Origin: Plut-88900 sp963668115
Lineage (GTDB): Bacteria; Chloroflexota; Dehalococcoidia; Plut-88900
Direction: 5' to 3'
DNA: 64,000 nt
Assembly: GCA_963668115.1 (NCBI GenBank)
Contig: OY764147.1
Coordinates: 806,001-870,000 of the forward strand
Shown: positions 37,264-45,434 of the stretch, one piece after another
How the letters are laid out: the number at the start of each line of letters is the position of its first letter
Numbering within the stretch: the stretch's first letter is position 1
Notes under the pieces: model-generated
What the model was told of the DNA's origin: nothing
Seen by the model: the letters and a program-made list of their open reading frames with translations, nothing else
Databases searched by the model: none
Position numbers and translations under genes: made by a program

Positions 37264-37536
37264 TTGGACTACCGCGCTTTACAGAGGGCGCTGGTCTCCA
37301 AGGCTGAAGCCTATGAGGACCGCTCGGGTGGTCACATAGGCTATTACAGGTACGCACTTGGAAAGCGTCGGCTGGTTACGGTAGTCTCACATGGCGCCAG
37401 GGGCCAGATTCCCAAATGGCTCTTGGGTAGAATGGCTCGGCAGATGAGATTGACCTCTCGACAGTTGGGGCAGTTCGTAGATTGCACTATGAGTCGGGAA
37501 GAGTGGGTGGAGGTGTGGGAGTCGGGGGTGGTGTGA
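37264..37536 (+). CDS. Small basic partner protein of cassette 2 (possible toxin)
   Basis: 90 residues from a TTG at 37264, two bases after the upstream stop, the same spacing as in cassette 1. It has GHIGYYRYALGKRR, VVSHGARGQIP, ARQMRLTSRQLGQFVDC and MSREEWVEVW. An earlier in-frame start at 37159 would overlap the upstream gene and adds sequence with no counterpart in the paralogue. About half the residues match the cassette 1 partner. Confidence 0.65.
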   Translation: MDYRALQRALVSKAEAYEDRSGGHIGYYRYALGKRRLVTVVSHGARGQIPKWLLGRMARQMRLTSRQLGQFVDCTMSREEWVEVWESGVV

Positions 37537-37564
37537 GTTGCGGGGTTGTGGGTGAGTGTTTCGG

Positions 37565-37600
37565 AGGGATGGATTCCTGCCTCCGCAGGAATGACGGCGT
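37565..37600. repeat. Dispersed palindromic repeat, family A (GGATTCCTGCCTCCGCAGGAATGACGG)
   Basis: GGGATGGATTCCTGCCTCC then GCAGGAATGACGGCG; arms ATTCCTGC/GCAGGAAT pair perfectly. A near-identical copy is at 50121. Confidence 0.8.
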
Positions 37601-37642
37601 AAGGAAGGTGGGGGTGATGGGGGTGAGCGGCGGGCTGGCGTG

Positions 37643-37670
37643 AGAGATTCCTCGCGGGGCATCGGAATGG
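37643..37670. repeat. Dispersed short repeat, family E
   Basis: AGATTCCTCGCGGGGCATCGGAATGGG. It shares the CTCGCGGGGCATCGGAATG core with 15822. Confidence 0.55.
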
Positions 37671-37722
37671 GAAGGAAGGGGGTGTCGGGGTGTTAGACTA
37701 GGGGGGAGTCCCAGCTTGCATT

Positions 37723-39354
37723 TTGACGGTGACGGTTTTGAGTTTCAGCTTGCTTCGACGTTTTCGAAGGCCCGCGTTACTGCTGTTTGTTTCGATAATT
37801 TTCGTATTCACGCTGGTCGGGTGTGGGGGTGGGGAGGAGGTGGAGTCGACAGTGGTGGGGGAGACGACGGCGGTTGTGGTGTCGAGCCCAGAGTCGATGG
37901 GAACTGCGGCGGCGACTGCCGTTTCGACGGCTGTCGTCGAGGAACCTGAACCTACGACGACGGGGGCAGAGGGTGAGGGGGACAGCAAGGTTGAGCTGCT
38001 TTACAGGATTACGAGGAACCGGGTGTCGGACCCGGGGAACGAGGAGGCGGTGGCCGCGATCCGGGAGATTGGGGAGTCGGGGGACAGGGGGTTTGTGGTC
38101 GGGCTGGCGGACATCATCCAGACGCCTTTGACGAGGGATGAGCTGCTGTTCAACGTGGAGCAGGTGATCCCGGTTATGCAGCGGCTCTCGGGGCAGGGGA
38201 TTGAGTACGACGGGAAGGCGTGGGTGGAGTGGGTGGCGCAGCAGCCGGACCTGAATCTGCCGGAGGGCTATTTCGGGTGGAAGGTGGACTTGCTGAGCGA
38301 TATCGACCCTCGATTCAGGGACTACTTCACCGCCGGGGACAGCGACGAGCTTATGGACCCGGCGGACATCGACCTGGACTTGAAGTTCATGGCGTGGGGC
38401 GGGGTGTTGCAGGACGACGGGTCTGCGCGGTCTATTCCCTCGCTGGTGGAGCCGAAGATGGTGACGGCGGAGGAGGCGACGTACCTGGAGAGCGACGACA
38501 GGGTTTTCGGGGTGTCTATAAACGGGGATTCCCGGGCGTACCCGCTGAGGATAATGAACTGGCACGAGATGGCCAACGACGTGGTGGGCGGGGTGCCGGT
38601 GGCGCTGGCGTACTGCACGCTTTGCGGGTCGGGGATCCTTTACGAGACGGAGGTGGATGACGAGACGTACGTGTTTCGGAGCTCGGGCTTACTGTATTTC
38701 AGCAACAAGCTGATGTACGACCTGACGACGGGAGGGCTGTGGAACCAGTTCACGGGCGTTCCGGTGACGGGATCGCTGGCGGGGTCGGGGGTGGAGTTGA
38801 AGGTGCGGCCCGTGACCCTGACGACCTGGGGGGACTGGCGGGCGTCGCACCCCGACACACTGGCACTAGACATAAACACCGGGTTCCCGCGCAACTACTC
38901 TTCGGAGGGGGCGCGGGGGGCGGCTTACGCGGACTATTTCAGCAGCCCGGAACTGTGGTTCCCGGTGAACGTTTACGATGAGCGGCTGCAAGTGAAGGAC
39001 GTGGTGTACGGGATAGAGGTCGGGGGGGCGGCGAGGGCTTATCCGGTGGATATTGTCGGGGAAGAAGGGCTGGTGAATGATGAGGTCGGGGGGACGAATC
39101 TGGTGCTTATCGGCAATCCGGGAACCAAATCCGTTGAGGTGTTCGAGCGGCAAGGGGTGGAGTTCGTGGGCCTTGTGACCGAGAACGGCGTGACGACGCT
39201 TACCGACGCCGACGGCGTGGAATGGCGGGTGAAAGATGAGAGGCTGGAGGCGCTGGACGGGAGCGGGGAAGCGCTGGAGCGGGTGTCGGGGCGGACGAGT
39301 TTCTGGTTCGGGTGGCGGGCGTTTTTCCCGGATACGGAGGTGTATGGGGAGTAG
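37723..39354 (+). CDS. DUF3179 domain-containing lipoprotein
   Basis: 543 residues from a TTG at 37723 (start uncertain; GTG 37729 and TTG 37738 are alternatives). A hydrophobic signal segment ends in LVGC near residue 34, a lipobox, followed by a Thr/Ser-rich linker, so it should be a surface-anchored lipoprotein. From about residue 240 the DUF3179 pattern runs DDRVFGVSINGDSRAYP, MNWHEMANDVVGG, LAYCTLCGSG (redox-like CxxC), GLWNQFTG and later GGAARAYPVD. The family's biochemical function is unknown. Confidence 0.85.
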   Translation: MTVTVLSFSLLRRFRRPALLLFVSIIFVFTLVGCGGGEEVESTVVGETTAVVVSSPESMGTAAATAVSTAVVEEPEPTTTGAEGEGDSKVELLYRITRNRVSDPGNEEAVAAIREIGESGDRGFVVGLADIIQTPLTRDELLFNVEQVIPVMQRLSGQGIEYDGKAWVEWVAQQPDLNLPEGYFGWKVDLLSDIDPRFRDYFTAGDSDELMDPADIDLDLKFMAWGGVLQDDGSARSIPSLVEPKMVTAEEATYLESDDRVFGVSINGDSRAYPLRIMNWHEMANDVVGGVPVALAYCTLCGSGILYETEVDDETYVFRSSGLLYFSNKLMYDLTTGGLWNQFTGVPVTGSLAGSGVELKVRPVTLTTWGDWRASHPDTLALDINTGFPRNYSSEGARGAAYADYFSSPELWFPVNVYDERLQVKDVVYGIEVGGAARAYPVDIVGEEGLVNDEVGGTNLVLIGNPGTKSVEVFERQGVEFVGLVTENGVTTLTDADGVEWRVKDERLEALDGSGEALERVSGRTSFWFGWRAFFPDTEVYGE

Positions 39355-39376
39355 GGGATTTCCCCCGCCACACCGG

Positions 39377-39406
39377 GGAGGGCAGGCACGAGACCTGCCC
39401 CTACGA
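39377..39406. repeat. Dispersed palindromic repeat, family D
   Basis: GGAGGGCAGGCACGAGACCTGCCCCTACG; arms GGGCAGG/CCTGCCC. It lies between the convergent stops of the DUF3179 and S49 protease genes. Confidence 0.8.
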
Positions 39407-39436
39407 GGATGGGACACGGAATAGGGAGAAGGGGGG

Positions 39437-40378
39437 TTAGCGGTAGTGGACGTGGCCGTTGATGCGGGTTTCTAGAGTGTCGGCGATTTCTTCGGCGAAG
39501 GAGGAGCCGACGCGAGAGAAGAGTTTCTGGAGGAGGGGGCGCCGGGGGCGGGCGTAGGAGATCTTGGGAGGGACCTGTCCAAGCTCGGAAGCCAGGGCGA
39601 TGGCGCGGTCCATGTCTCCAACCTCGTCGATGAGGCCGTACTCGGCGGCTTTCAGGCCGGTGAAGACCTCGCCGGTGGCGTATTTTTTAACGTTGTCAGG
39701 GGTCATGCGTCGGGACCGGGCCACGAGGTCTACGAAGATATCGAAGAACTGGGTTATGAGCTCGTCCCGTTTATCGAGTTCCTTTTTGGTCGGGTCACGG
39801 TAGAAGGCCCCCATGTCCTTGTATTCGCCGCTCTTGGAGACGGTCACGTCGATGCCGATGCGCTTCAGAAGGTCCTTGGCCACGGGCCCGATGGAGATGA
39901 CGCCGATGGAGCCAATGATGGAGCTGGGCAGGGCCACGATCTTCGTAGCACCGCAGGCGGCCATGTAGGCGCCCGAGGCCCCTATGCCCCGGACAAAGGC
40001 GATGACGGGCTTCCTGGCGGCAAGGCGAGAGACTGCGCCGTAGAGGTATTCAGAAGCAGGGGCGGAGCCGCCGGGGGAGTCGATTTCTAGAATGACCGCC
40101 CTGACGCGCTTGTCCTCCTTGAGGCCGTCGATTAGATGAACGTACTCACCGACTTTCGCGCCGCCCTGTATTGCCCCGAACAGCTCGACGATGGCGATGC
40201 GGGGCTGAATGGGGAGGGCGATGCCCCAGATGGTGGGGCGGGAGTCGGAGGCGACGGCGGTGTTGGCGGCTGCGAGATAGTGGCCGGTCGCGGCCGACAG
40301 ACGTCGGGCGGCTTCGTAGCCGATTCCTGCGCCGATCAGGCTAATGGGGAGAAGGTAGGCGTCTTTGGCGATTTTCAT
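39437..40378 (-). CDS. S49 family peptidase (signal peptide peptidase SppA-like)
   Basis: 313 residues from the ATG at 40378; GGAGG lies five bases upstream. An N-terminal hydrophobic stretch (about 7-20) anchors it in the membrane. The protease core has SPGGSAPASEY and RGIGASGAYMAACG with nucleophile S135, followed by SKSGEYKDMG with K187 as general base, the Ser-Lys dyad of SppA-type enzymes. Length matches the short SppA type. It should degrade leftover signal peptides or damaged membrane proteins. It is last of a leftward run after the LprG-like, P55-like and small membrane genes. Confidence 0.9.
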   Translation of the reverse strand: MKIAKDAYLLPISLIGAGIGYEAARRLSAATGHYLAAANTAVASDSRPTIWGIALPIQPRIAIVELFGAIQGGAKVGEYVHLIDGLKEDKRVRAVILEIDSPGGSAPASEYLYGAVSRLAARKPVIAFVRGIGASGAYMAACGATKIVALPSSIIGSIGVISIGPVAKDLLKRIGIDVTVSKSGEYKDMGAFYRDPTKKELDKRDELITQFFDIFVDLVARSRRMTPDNVKKYATGEVFTGLKAAEYGLIDEVGDMDRAIALASELGQVPPKISYARPRRPLLQKLFSRVGSSFAEEIADTLETRINGHVHYR

Positions 40379-40410
40379 TGGTCCTCCAGGGAGATGTTGA
40401 ATTATCCGGG

Positions 40411-40830
40411 TCAAGGGTTGTTCGAGGGGGGAGTCGGGCGGGAGGTGGTACGAGCCTTGGAAAAGTATAAAAAGAAAAGGAAGACCTCGAATCCCAGAAT
40501 TCCACCCCCAGCCCCGAAGCCGATAGTTTCGTACAGGCATCCTTCCCAGAATCGTACGCCTGTACTCTCGGGGCAGAGGAGGAGGTCGGCAATGAACACT
40601 CCAATCAGGCCGAAGGCGAAGATGGAGAACAGAGCGGCCATAAGCCGACCAACGGACCACGCCCGCGCGAAGCCGGAGATGCGGGTGCGTAAACTGCGCC
40701 TCCACCTGTGCCTGTAGACGGGCCGAGGCACGACCATGCGACGGGGGAGGGCAAAGAGGGGGTCATGGCGGTAACGAGGGGTGTCGCCGGATGCGCCGAC
40801 GCCCGGGCCCTCGGGGGTCTGGTGTGCCAA
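40411..40830 (-). CDS. Small membrane protein, unknown function
   Basis: 139 residues. A basic N-terminal half (PRRMVVPRPVYRHRWRRSLR split at Y) is followed by two hydrophobic segments (LMAALFSIFAFGLIGVFIAD and FGAGGGILGFEVFLFFLYF). No recognised motif. It is in the same direction as and only 12 bp past the MFS gene, 32 bp before the S49 protease, so it is probably in their operon. The N-terminal start is uncertain. Confidence 0.6.
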   Translation of the reverse strand: MAHQTPEGPGVGASGDTPRYRHDPLFALPRRMVVPRPVYRHRWRRSLRTRISGFARAWSVGRLMAALFSIFAFGLIGVFIADLLLCPESTGVRFWEGCLYETIGFGAGGGILGFEVFLFFLYFSKARTTSRPTPPSNNP

Positions 40831-40842
40831 TGGATATACCTT

Positions 40843-42306
40843 TCAAGGATGCGCGAGGGGGGGAGTCCCGGACTCGCTACCCTTCAATTTTACATCACCG
40901 CCGGGACGTTTCATAAGGAAGGTCGGGAGAAGGGTGGCGAGGGATACGACGAGAGCGACGATGAAAAATCCACGAAAGACGCTGAGACCGGCCTCCGAGA
41001 CCCGGGAGACGTAGTCGGGGTCGGTGAAGGAGAGGTCGATGCCGCGGACGAGGAAGTCGAAGCGGTCGGTGCCCCAGGCGGCGATAGCGGCAAGGCCGAC
41101 GGTCATGCCCATCAGGCGCATTACGGTCAGAAGTCCGGAGGCTGAACCCCGGTGCTCGGTGGGGGCGGAGTCCACGGCGGCTGCGGCGATGGGGGCGATG
41201 ACGAGGCCGAAGCCAAAGCCGCCTATGACGAGGTGAATCGTGAGGGCGGGATCGGCCAAGGAGGCGTCCCAGCCCTGCATGAAGAAGAAGGAGACGGCAG
41301 CGAGAACGAGGCCCAGGGCGGTCGGGACCCGGTAGCCGAGCCGGGCGACCGCAAGCCCTCCCAGGATTCCGCCGACGGGGACCGCGGCGGTAAAGCGTAC
41401 CAACCTGAGGCCACCTTCGAGGGAGTCCTCGCCCATGACGGTGTTGGTTATGAGGGGCACATTGACCATGGCGATGATGAGCCCGATGCCGATAAGGAAA
41501 TGGGTGAGATTTGCGCCGGAGAAGGTGGCGCGGTGGAAGAGCCGGGGGTCGATGAGGGGGTGGGGGATGCGCTTCTCCCTGAGGATGAAGCCTGCGGCAA
41601 GGGCGAGGGAGAGGACGATGCCGAGGGCGGCGAGGGGTGGGGAGTCGGTCCATCGGGATATGGACAGGGTGAGGATGACGAGGGCGAGCATGAGCCAGAA
41701 GCCGCCGAGGTAGTCGACGGGGGTCTTGCGGCCGGTGCCGCCGGGGACGAGGAGGACAAGAAGCAGTATGGAAAGGGCTACGAGGGGCACGTTGATCCAG
41801 AAGACCCATCGCCAGTCCAGGAAACGGTCGAGGAGGGCGCCCCACATAGGGCCGATGACGCCTCCGAACTCGGCGGAGGCGCCAAGGAGACCGAGGGCCG
41901 GGGCCCGGCGGCCGGGGGGGAAGAGATGGCCAATCATGGCGATGGTCACGGGGATGACGGCACCGCCTCCGACGGCCTGGAGGACCCGGTAGCCGACCAG
42001 GGGCCATAAGTCGTTGGCTATGGCGCAGAGGACGGACCCAAGGGCGAAGAGGGTCATGGCCGAAATGTAGACCTGCCGGTGGCCGTAGACATCAGAGAGC
42101 TTGCCGATAAGGGGCATACCGCAGGTGTAGCCGAGGAGGTAGCCAGTGATGATCCATGAGACCTGGCTGAGGTCGTCGACGCCAAGGCGGAAGTCGGCCA
42201 TGATGCTGGGAAGGATGGTGACGACTACGACCTGGTCGTCGGCGGCGATAAAGACGCCGAAACAGGCGGCGAGGATGGGGATGTAGGGGCTGCGGGCGCG
42301 AATCAT
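40843..42306 (-). CDS. MFS exporter of the DHA2 (EmrB/QacA, P55-like) type
   Basis: 487 residues and about fourteen hydrophobic segments, the DHA2 layout. Helix 1 has the FIAADDQVVVVTILPSI motif D1 region; motif A is GKLSDVYGHRQVY; motif C lies in LGLLGASAEFGGVIGPMWGALL, split here. It starts ten bases after the stop of an LprG-like lipoprotein gene. In mycobacteria LprG and the P55 exporter (Rv1411c-Rv1410c) form the same lipoprotein-DHA2 operon that moves lipids across the envelope. A similar partnership here is inferred from that parallel. Confidence 0.88.
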   Translation of the reverse strand: MIRARSPYIPILAACFGVFIAADDQVVVVTILPSIMADFRLGVDDLSQVSWIITGYLLGYTCGMPLIGKLSDVYGHRQVYISAMTLFALGSVLCAIANDLWPLVGYRVLQAVGGGAVIPVTIAMIGHLFPPGRRAPALGLLGASAEFGGVIGPMWGALLDRFLDWRWVFWINVPLVALSILLLVLLVPGGTGRKTPVDYLGGFWLMLALVILTLSISRWTDSPPLAALGIVLSLALAAGFILREKRIPHPLIDPRLFHRATFSGANLTHFLIGIGLIIAMVNVPLITNTVMGEDSLEGGLRLVRFTAAVPVGGILGGLAVARLGYRVPTALGLVLAAVSFFFMQGWDASLADPALTIHLVIGGFGFGLVIAPIAAAAVDSAPTEHRGSASGLLTVMRLMGMTVGLAAIAAWGTDRFDFLVRGIDLSFTDPDYVSRVSEAGLSVFRGFFIVALVVSLATLLPTFLMKRPGGDVKLKGSESGTPPLAHP

Positions 42307-42316
42307 GGCCCGGCGG

Positions 42317-43060
42317 TCAAGAGCCGGCCCCGATGTCGGGCATGGCGATTTCGACGGGGGAGTCGAAGTCGGAAATGAGGATGGTGCGGGTGATGTTTGG
42401 CTCCTCGTCGGAGGACATGGGGCCGACCATGAGGATCTTGTAGACGAGGGAGTCGTCCCTGCCGACCCAGATGCCTACATCGATGGGAAGACCGGGCTCG
42501 GCAGCAGGGGCTATTGAGGTGAGCTGGGCGGAGTCGATGACGGAGGTGACGTGGTAGGTCGGGGCGCCTTCGATGTCGGCTTCACCTTCAAGGACCGGGT
42601 CGACGGCGTCCCGTATTATGCCGCTGATGCCGGTCGTCGGGTCCAACAGGGCCGAGCTGATAATACCGCCGTCAATCTCCTCGTATTCCTTTGTGAAGGG
42701 GTTAGTGAGGAAGGTCCGATCACCTATGGCGACCAGGGTGACGTCGAAAAAGAGGTTACCCGCAAAAGCGCCGATATCGGCCCGGAGGCGGTCCGGGGCG
42801 GCTACGTCTCCGGTAACGTCTTCCATGACGAGGCCGAAAGCGATGGGAGTGCCGCCGTTTTCGTGGAGCATGGTGAACTTGAAGAACTCAAGGGCTTCGA
42901 ATCGGTCTGCGGCGCGTTGGAGGATGGCGACGGGATCGGGGGCGGGAGGCGGGGTGGGTGTCGGGGCGTCGGGCTCCTTTGAGCCACAGGCCGCAATCAT
43001 GGTGATGCAGGCGAGGGCTGCGAATGCAAGAAGAAGCGTTTTCCAGCGTGGACGTGGCAT
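42317..43060 (-). CDS. LppX/LprAFG family lipoprotein
   Basis: 247 residues. Signal peptide with basic N-terminus and lipobox IAAC, Cys25, then a Pro/Thr linker. The body has the LppX_LprAFG features: ILQRAADRFEALEFFKFTM, LVMEDVTGDVAAPDRLRA, a TYHVTSVIDSAQL strand and VGRDDSLVYKILMVGP. Members fold as a half-barrel that holds a lipid or acyl chain. It lies directly upstream of the DHA2 exporter. Divergent from plsY across 157 bp, which fits a lipid-related neighbourhood. Confidence 0.85.
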   Translation of the reverse strand: MPRPRWKTLLLAFAALACITMIAACGSKEPDAPTPTPPPAPDPVAILQRAADRFEALEFFKFTMLHENGGTPIAFGLVMEDVTGDVAAPDRLRADIGAFAGNLFFDVTLVAIGDRTFLTNPFTKEYEEIDGGIISSALLDPTTGISGIIRDAVDPVLEGEADIEGAPTYHVTSVIDSAQLTSIAPAAEPGLPIDVGIWVGRDDSLVYKILMVGPMSSDEEPNITRTILISDFDSPVEIAMPDIGAGS

Positions 43061-43217
43061 TTCGAAGGGTTTGCGGGCTTGTACGTAAGATGTGAGGGCA
43101 TGTTATAGCAAGGTCGAGAAGTGTGCCACAGTACCCCGAGGGCGGGCCTGCACGCCGTGATAGAATGCGCGCGACGACGCGTGGCGAACATTCGCAATTC
43201 TCTGACGAGGGAATCCC

Positions 43218-43862
43218 ATGGAAGAAGCACCCATCCTGGCACTGGCGCTAGTTGCGCTGGGGGGATTTGTAATCGGGTCTATCCCGACGGCGGTCATTGT
43301 CGTAAGGCGGTTTACCGGGAAGGACGTGATGGCCCTGGGGACGGGGAACGTCGGGACGCTGAACACGCTGAGGGCCACGAACTCCAAGAAGCTAACGCTG
43401 GCCGTGATGCTGGGAGATATGAGCAAGGGGGCGTTGTCACTCTTGCTCGGGTGGGTTGTGGCGGTGGGATTTGACTACGAGCCGGAACTGCTGATGACGG
43501 TGGCGGGAATAGCGTCAGTGGGGGGGCACAATCACTCAATCTTCCTGAAGCTGAAGGGGGGCAAGGGGCTGGCGACGGCATTCCCCGTGCTGCTGTTCAT
43601 AGAGCCGGCGCTGGTGGGGGTGTGGATAGCGACTTTCCTGATAACCGTGGCGGCGACTCGGCTGATGGTGGGAGGGCAGATAATGGGGACGGTGGTAGCA
43701 GGCGTGGTGGGCGCGGTGGTGTACCCGGACACGATGATTGCGGTAGCGGTCCTGATGGGGATAGTGTTCGTTAAACATGCGCCGAGAATCAAGAACATCA
43801 TCGATGGGACGGAGCCCCGGATGTACTACAAGATACGGAAATCGGATAAGGGAGGGGCTTAG
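43218..43862 (+). CDS. plsY: Glycerol-3-phosphate acyltransferase PlsY
   Basis: 214 residues, integral membrane, about five to seven helices. The three PlsY loops are visible: GSIPTAVIV after helix 1, GTGNVGTLNTLR (usual GSGNxGATN) and GHNHSIFLKLKGGKGLAT (usual GHxxP-F-GGKG). It transfers an acyl group from acyl-phosphate to glycerol-3-phosphate, the first step of phospholipid synthesis. The NVGTLNT form differs from the most common NPGATN but keeps the key residues. GAGG precedes the ATG. Confidence 0.9.
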   Translation: MEEAPILALALVALGGFVIGSIPTAVIVVRRFTGKDVMALGTGNVGTLNTLRATNSKKLTLAVMLGDMSKGALSLLLGWVVAVGFDYEPELLMTVAGIASVGGHNHSIFLKLKGGKGLATAFPVLLFIEPALVGVWIATFLITVAATRLMVGGQIMGTVVAGVVGAVVYPDTMIAVAVLMGIVFVKHAPRIKNIIDGTEPRMYYKIRKSDKGGA

Positions 43863-44130
43863 GTCGGGGGTGGGAAGCTGGGGTCGGAATGGACATAAAA
43901 TGCTTGGCTGTACATAAGCAGGGCGGAATCCCGGATTGGCGGACATAAAGGGTGGCATCGGATAGGGGTGCTGGGATGAGTGGAAATCCGGCGGTTGTCG
44001 GGATTCCGTAGCTAAGTTGGGAGAAATCAGGACGCTATTCGGTACTCTTGAGTTGGAAGAACATCACATGAGCAAGCATGGCACTTGACCAACGTTATAT
44101 GAATTATTATGTCTAGTGCATATGCTATTG
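43863..44130. other. Gene-free spacer, becoming AT-richer to the right
   Basis: No open frame here is convincing. Composition drops in GC from about 44060 and stays lower to about 45150, covering the small genes beyond. Nothing else is recognised. Confidence 0.4.
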
Positions 44131-44160
44131 TTGGTGTGTAGCTGACATAACAGATATAGT
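44131..44160 (+). promoter_or_regulatory. Possible sigma70-like promoter
   Basis: TTGGTG (44131-44136), 18-bp spacer, TATAGT (44155-44160). Transcription would begin near 44167, placing the hairpin at 44170-44199 at the very 5' end of the transcript for the 44232 gene. Only similarity to consensus supports it. Confidence 0.3.
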
Positions 44161-44169
44161 GCGAAGTTT

Positions 44170-44199
44170 CCTTCCAGCCTCAAAATCAAGGCTGGAAGG
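44170..44199 (+). promoter_or_regulatory. Perfect 11-bp stem-loop upstream of the 44232 gene
   Basis: CCTTCCAGCCT (44170-44180), loop CAAAATCA, AGGCTGGAAGG (44189-44199). It is followed by TTATAG rather than a T-run, so an intrinsic terminator is possible but weak; a 5' leader structure is equally likely. Confidence 0.6.
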
Positions 44200-44231
44200 T
44201 TATAGACTGTGAAGGTGCAGGAGGTATTGCT

Positions 44232-44552
44232 ATGCCCAATGATGATGACCCCAAAGATGATGACGCCAAAATGCTCATGCGGAATGATGGCGTGTGGTTG
44301 ACCGTTAATCGCAGGAAGCGCGTTTCCGAAGAGGGGGTCGTTCTCTTCCTCACCCTCGTTAATGAGGCCGTCCGTGATGTATTTGCCGACTATAGGAATT
44401 GTGAACCTAGTAATCCCTACGAACGATTACGCCACGCAGCCAAATCCCTTCGCTCTCGTCTAGCCGACGACACATGGCCTCCCAATCTTCGTCCGACGAG
44501 TGCGGGTATCGAGCAATTTGAAAACTTGCTGAAGATGTGGAATAAAATGTGA
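44232..44552 (+). CDS. Small hypothetical protein
   Basis: 106 residues. The N-terminus is very acidic (PNDDDPKDDDAK), the rest mixed helical with FLTLVNEAVRDVFADYRNC and WPPNLRPTSAGIEQFENLL, split here. AGGAGG eight bases before the ATG strongly supports translation. I recognise no family. It lies in a lower-GC patch with another orphan gene at 44757, suggesting acquired DNA. An opposing frame with an equally good ribosome site overlaps its 3' half. Confidence 0.65.
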   Translation: MPNDDDPKDDDAKMLMRNDGVWLTVNRRKRVSEEGVVLFLTLVNEAVRDVFADYRNCEPSNPYERLRHAAKSLRSRLADDTWPPNLRPTSAGIEQFENLLKMWNKM

Positions 44553-44604
44553 TCCCGTCAATGATAGTGAAAGTCCCTTTCAGGTCATCCTTGTTAGGTG
44601 TCAT
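44407..44604 (-). CDS. Possible small protein antisense to the 44232 gene
   Basis: 65 residues from the ATG at 44604 (MTPNKDDLKG...), with AAGGAG six bases upstream. It overlaps the 44232 gene by 146 bp in antisense. Residues such as GTFTIIDGITFYSTSSASF and EDWEAMCRRLDESEG read as plausible protein. Only one of the two may be real; low confidence. Confidence 0.3.
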   Translation of the reverse strand: MTPNKDDLKGTFTIIDGITFYSTSSASFQIARYPHSSDEDWEAMCRRLDESEGIWLRGVIVRRDY

Positions 44605-44756
44605 CTTCCTCTCCTTTTTCCTCAAACCCTAAAAGTCAGAAGAACCGTGCGAAGTACTATTGTGAAGGGTGTAGGAAGTCGGTGGGAGGGGATTGACCGA
44701 TAGAATTAGCGTGTCACGAACACATCGGGAGATTATGGAGGCTAAGGAGAATAGCG

Positions 44757-45086
44757 ATGGAAGACATAAAGACCGAAAGCGGATTGACAATCGTAAGGAT
44801 GGTGACGAACGACGGCGGGTTTCACGTAAGATTGACTAAGCCTAATGGAGAACCCTATACGGAAATCTACTTCGATGAAGACTGGGACGAATGGCAATGG
44901 CGGGGCGCACATTCATCGTCTTTGAACTATCTCATAGACGAGGCTGATGCCGCTTACGCCAAACAAAGGCATGAAGAAGAGAAAGAAAAGAAACGACAAC
45001 AGGAAGCGCGCAAGGCGAAAAGTGTCGCTATGGAACCACATTGGCAGGCCGTCGTCGACAAATACGCAGACAAATACAAGAAGTAA
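44757..45086 (+). CDS. Small hypothetical protein with charged coiled-coil-like tail
   Basis: 109 residues. The N-terminal part looks like a small beta domain (SGLTIVRMVTNDGGFHVRLT, YTEIYFDEDWDEWQW). The second half (about 60-95) is highly charged and helical: EADAAYAKQRHEEEKEKKRQ. TAAGGAG lies before the ATG at good spacing. No recognised family; same low-GC patch as 44232. Confidence 0.6.
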   Translation: MEDIKTESGLTIVRMVTNDGGFHVRLTKPNGEPYTEIYFDEDWDEWQWRGAHSSSLNYLIDEADAAYAKQRHEEEKEKKRQQEARKAKSVAMEPHWQAVVDKYADKYKK

Positions 45087-45400
45087 GCACTGATGATGAT
45101 CGGATGGTACTGCGAGTAATGGGAATCCTGTCCGAGTCCGAACGCAAGGGTGATAGGTGAGAGATTCCACTCCGGCAACGTAACCTAAGTATCGCACAGG
45201 GCTACGATGAGATAGAGCGGTTTTGGAAAATCCTGATCTAGAACGTACTGGAAGACACCCCCTTCGAGTTAGTGCCTGGGTTCCACAAAGGATGAACTGC
45301 ACCAATGGAGACCCCGCAATCCTTGTAATTTCGTCAATGCATTACACAAGAACTCCACAGAGAATGACGGGATGGAGAGAGATGCGTGGGTGGAGAGTGG
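45087..45400. other. Gene-free spacer
   Basis: No supportable gene is seen in either strand. A reverse frame here is an antisense shadow of the 44757 gene. Confidence 0.4.
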
Positions 45401-45424
45401 GGAGGGCAGGCACGAGACCTGCCC
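45401..45424. repeat. Dispersed palindromic repeat, family D
   Basis: GGAGGGCAGGCACGAGACCTGCCC; arms GGGCAGG/CCTGCCC. It ends 11 bp past the meaB stop, consistent with a position at transcript ends. Confidence 0.75.
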
Positions 45425-45434
45425 AGCAGAAGGA

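Noticed and set aside
44913..45305. Reverse-strand 130-residue frame over the 44757 gene
   Set aside because: Antisense shadow: the forward frame has a good ribosome site and sensible composition, the reverse has none.
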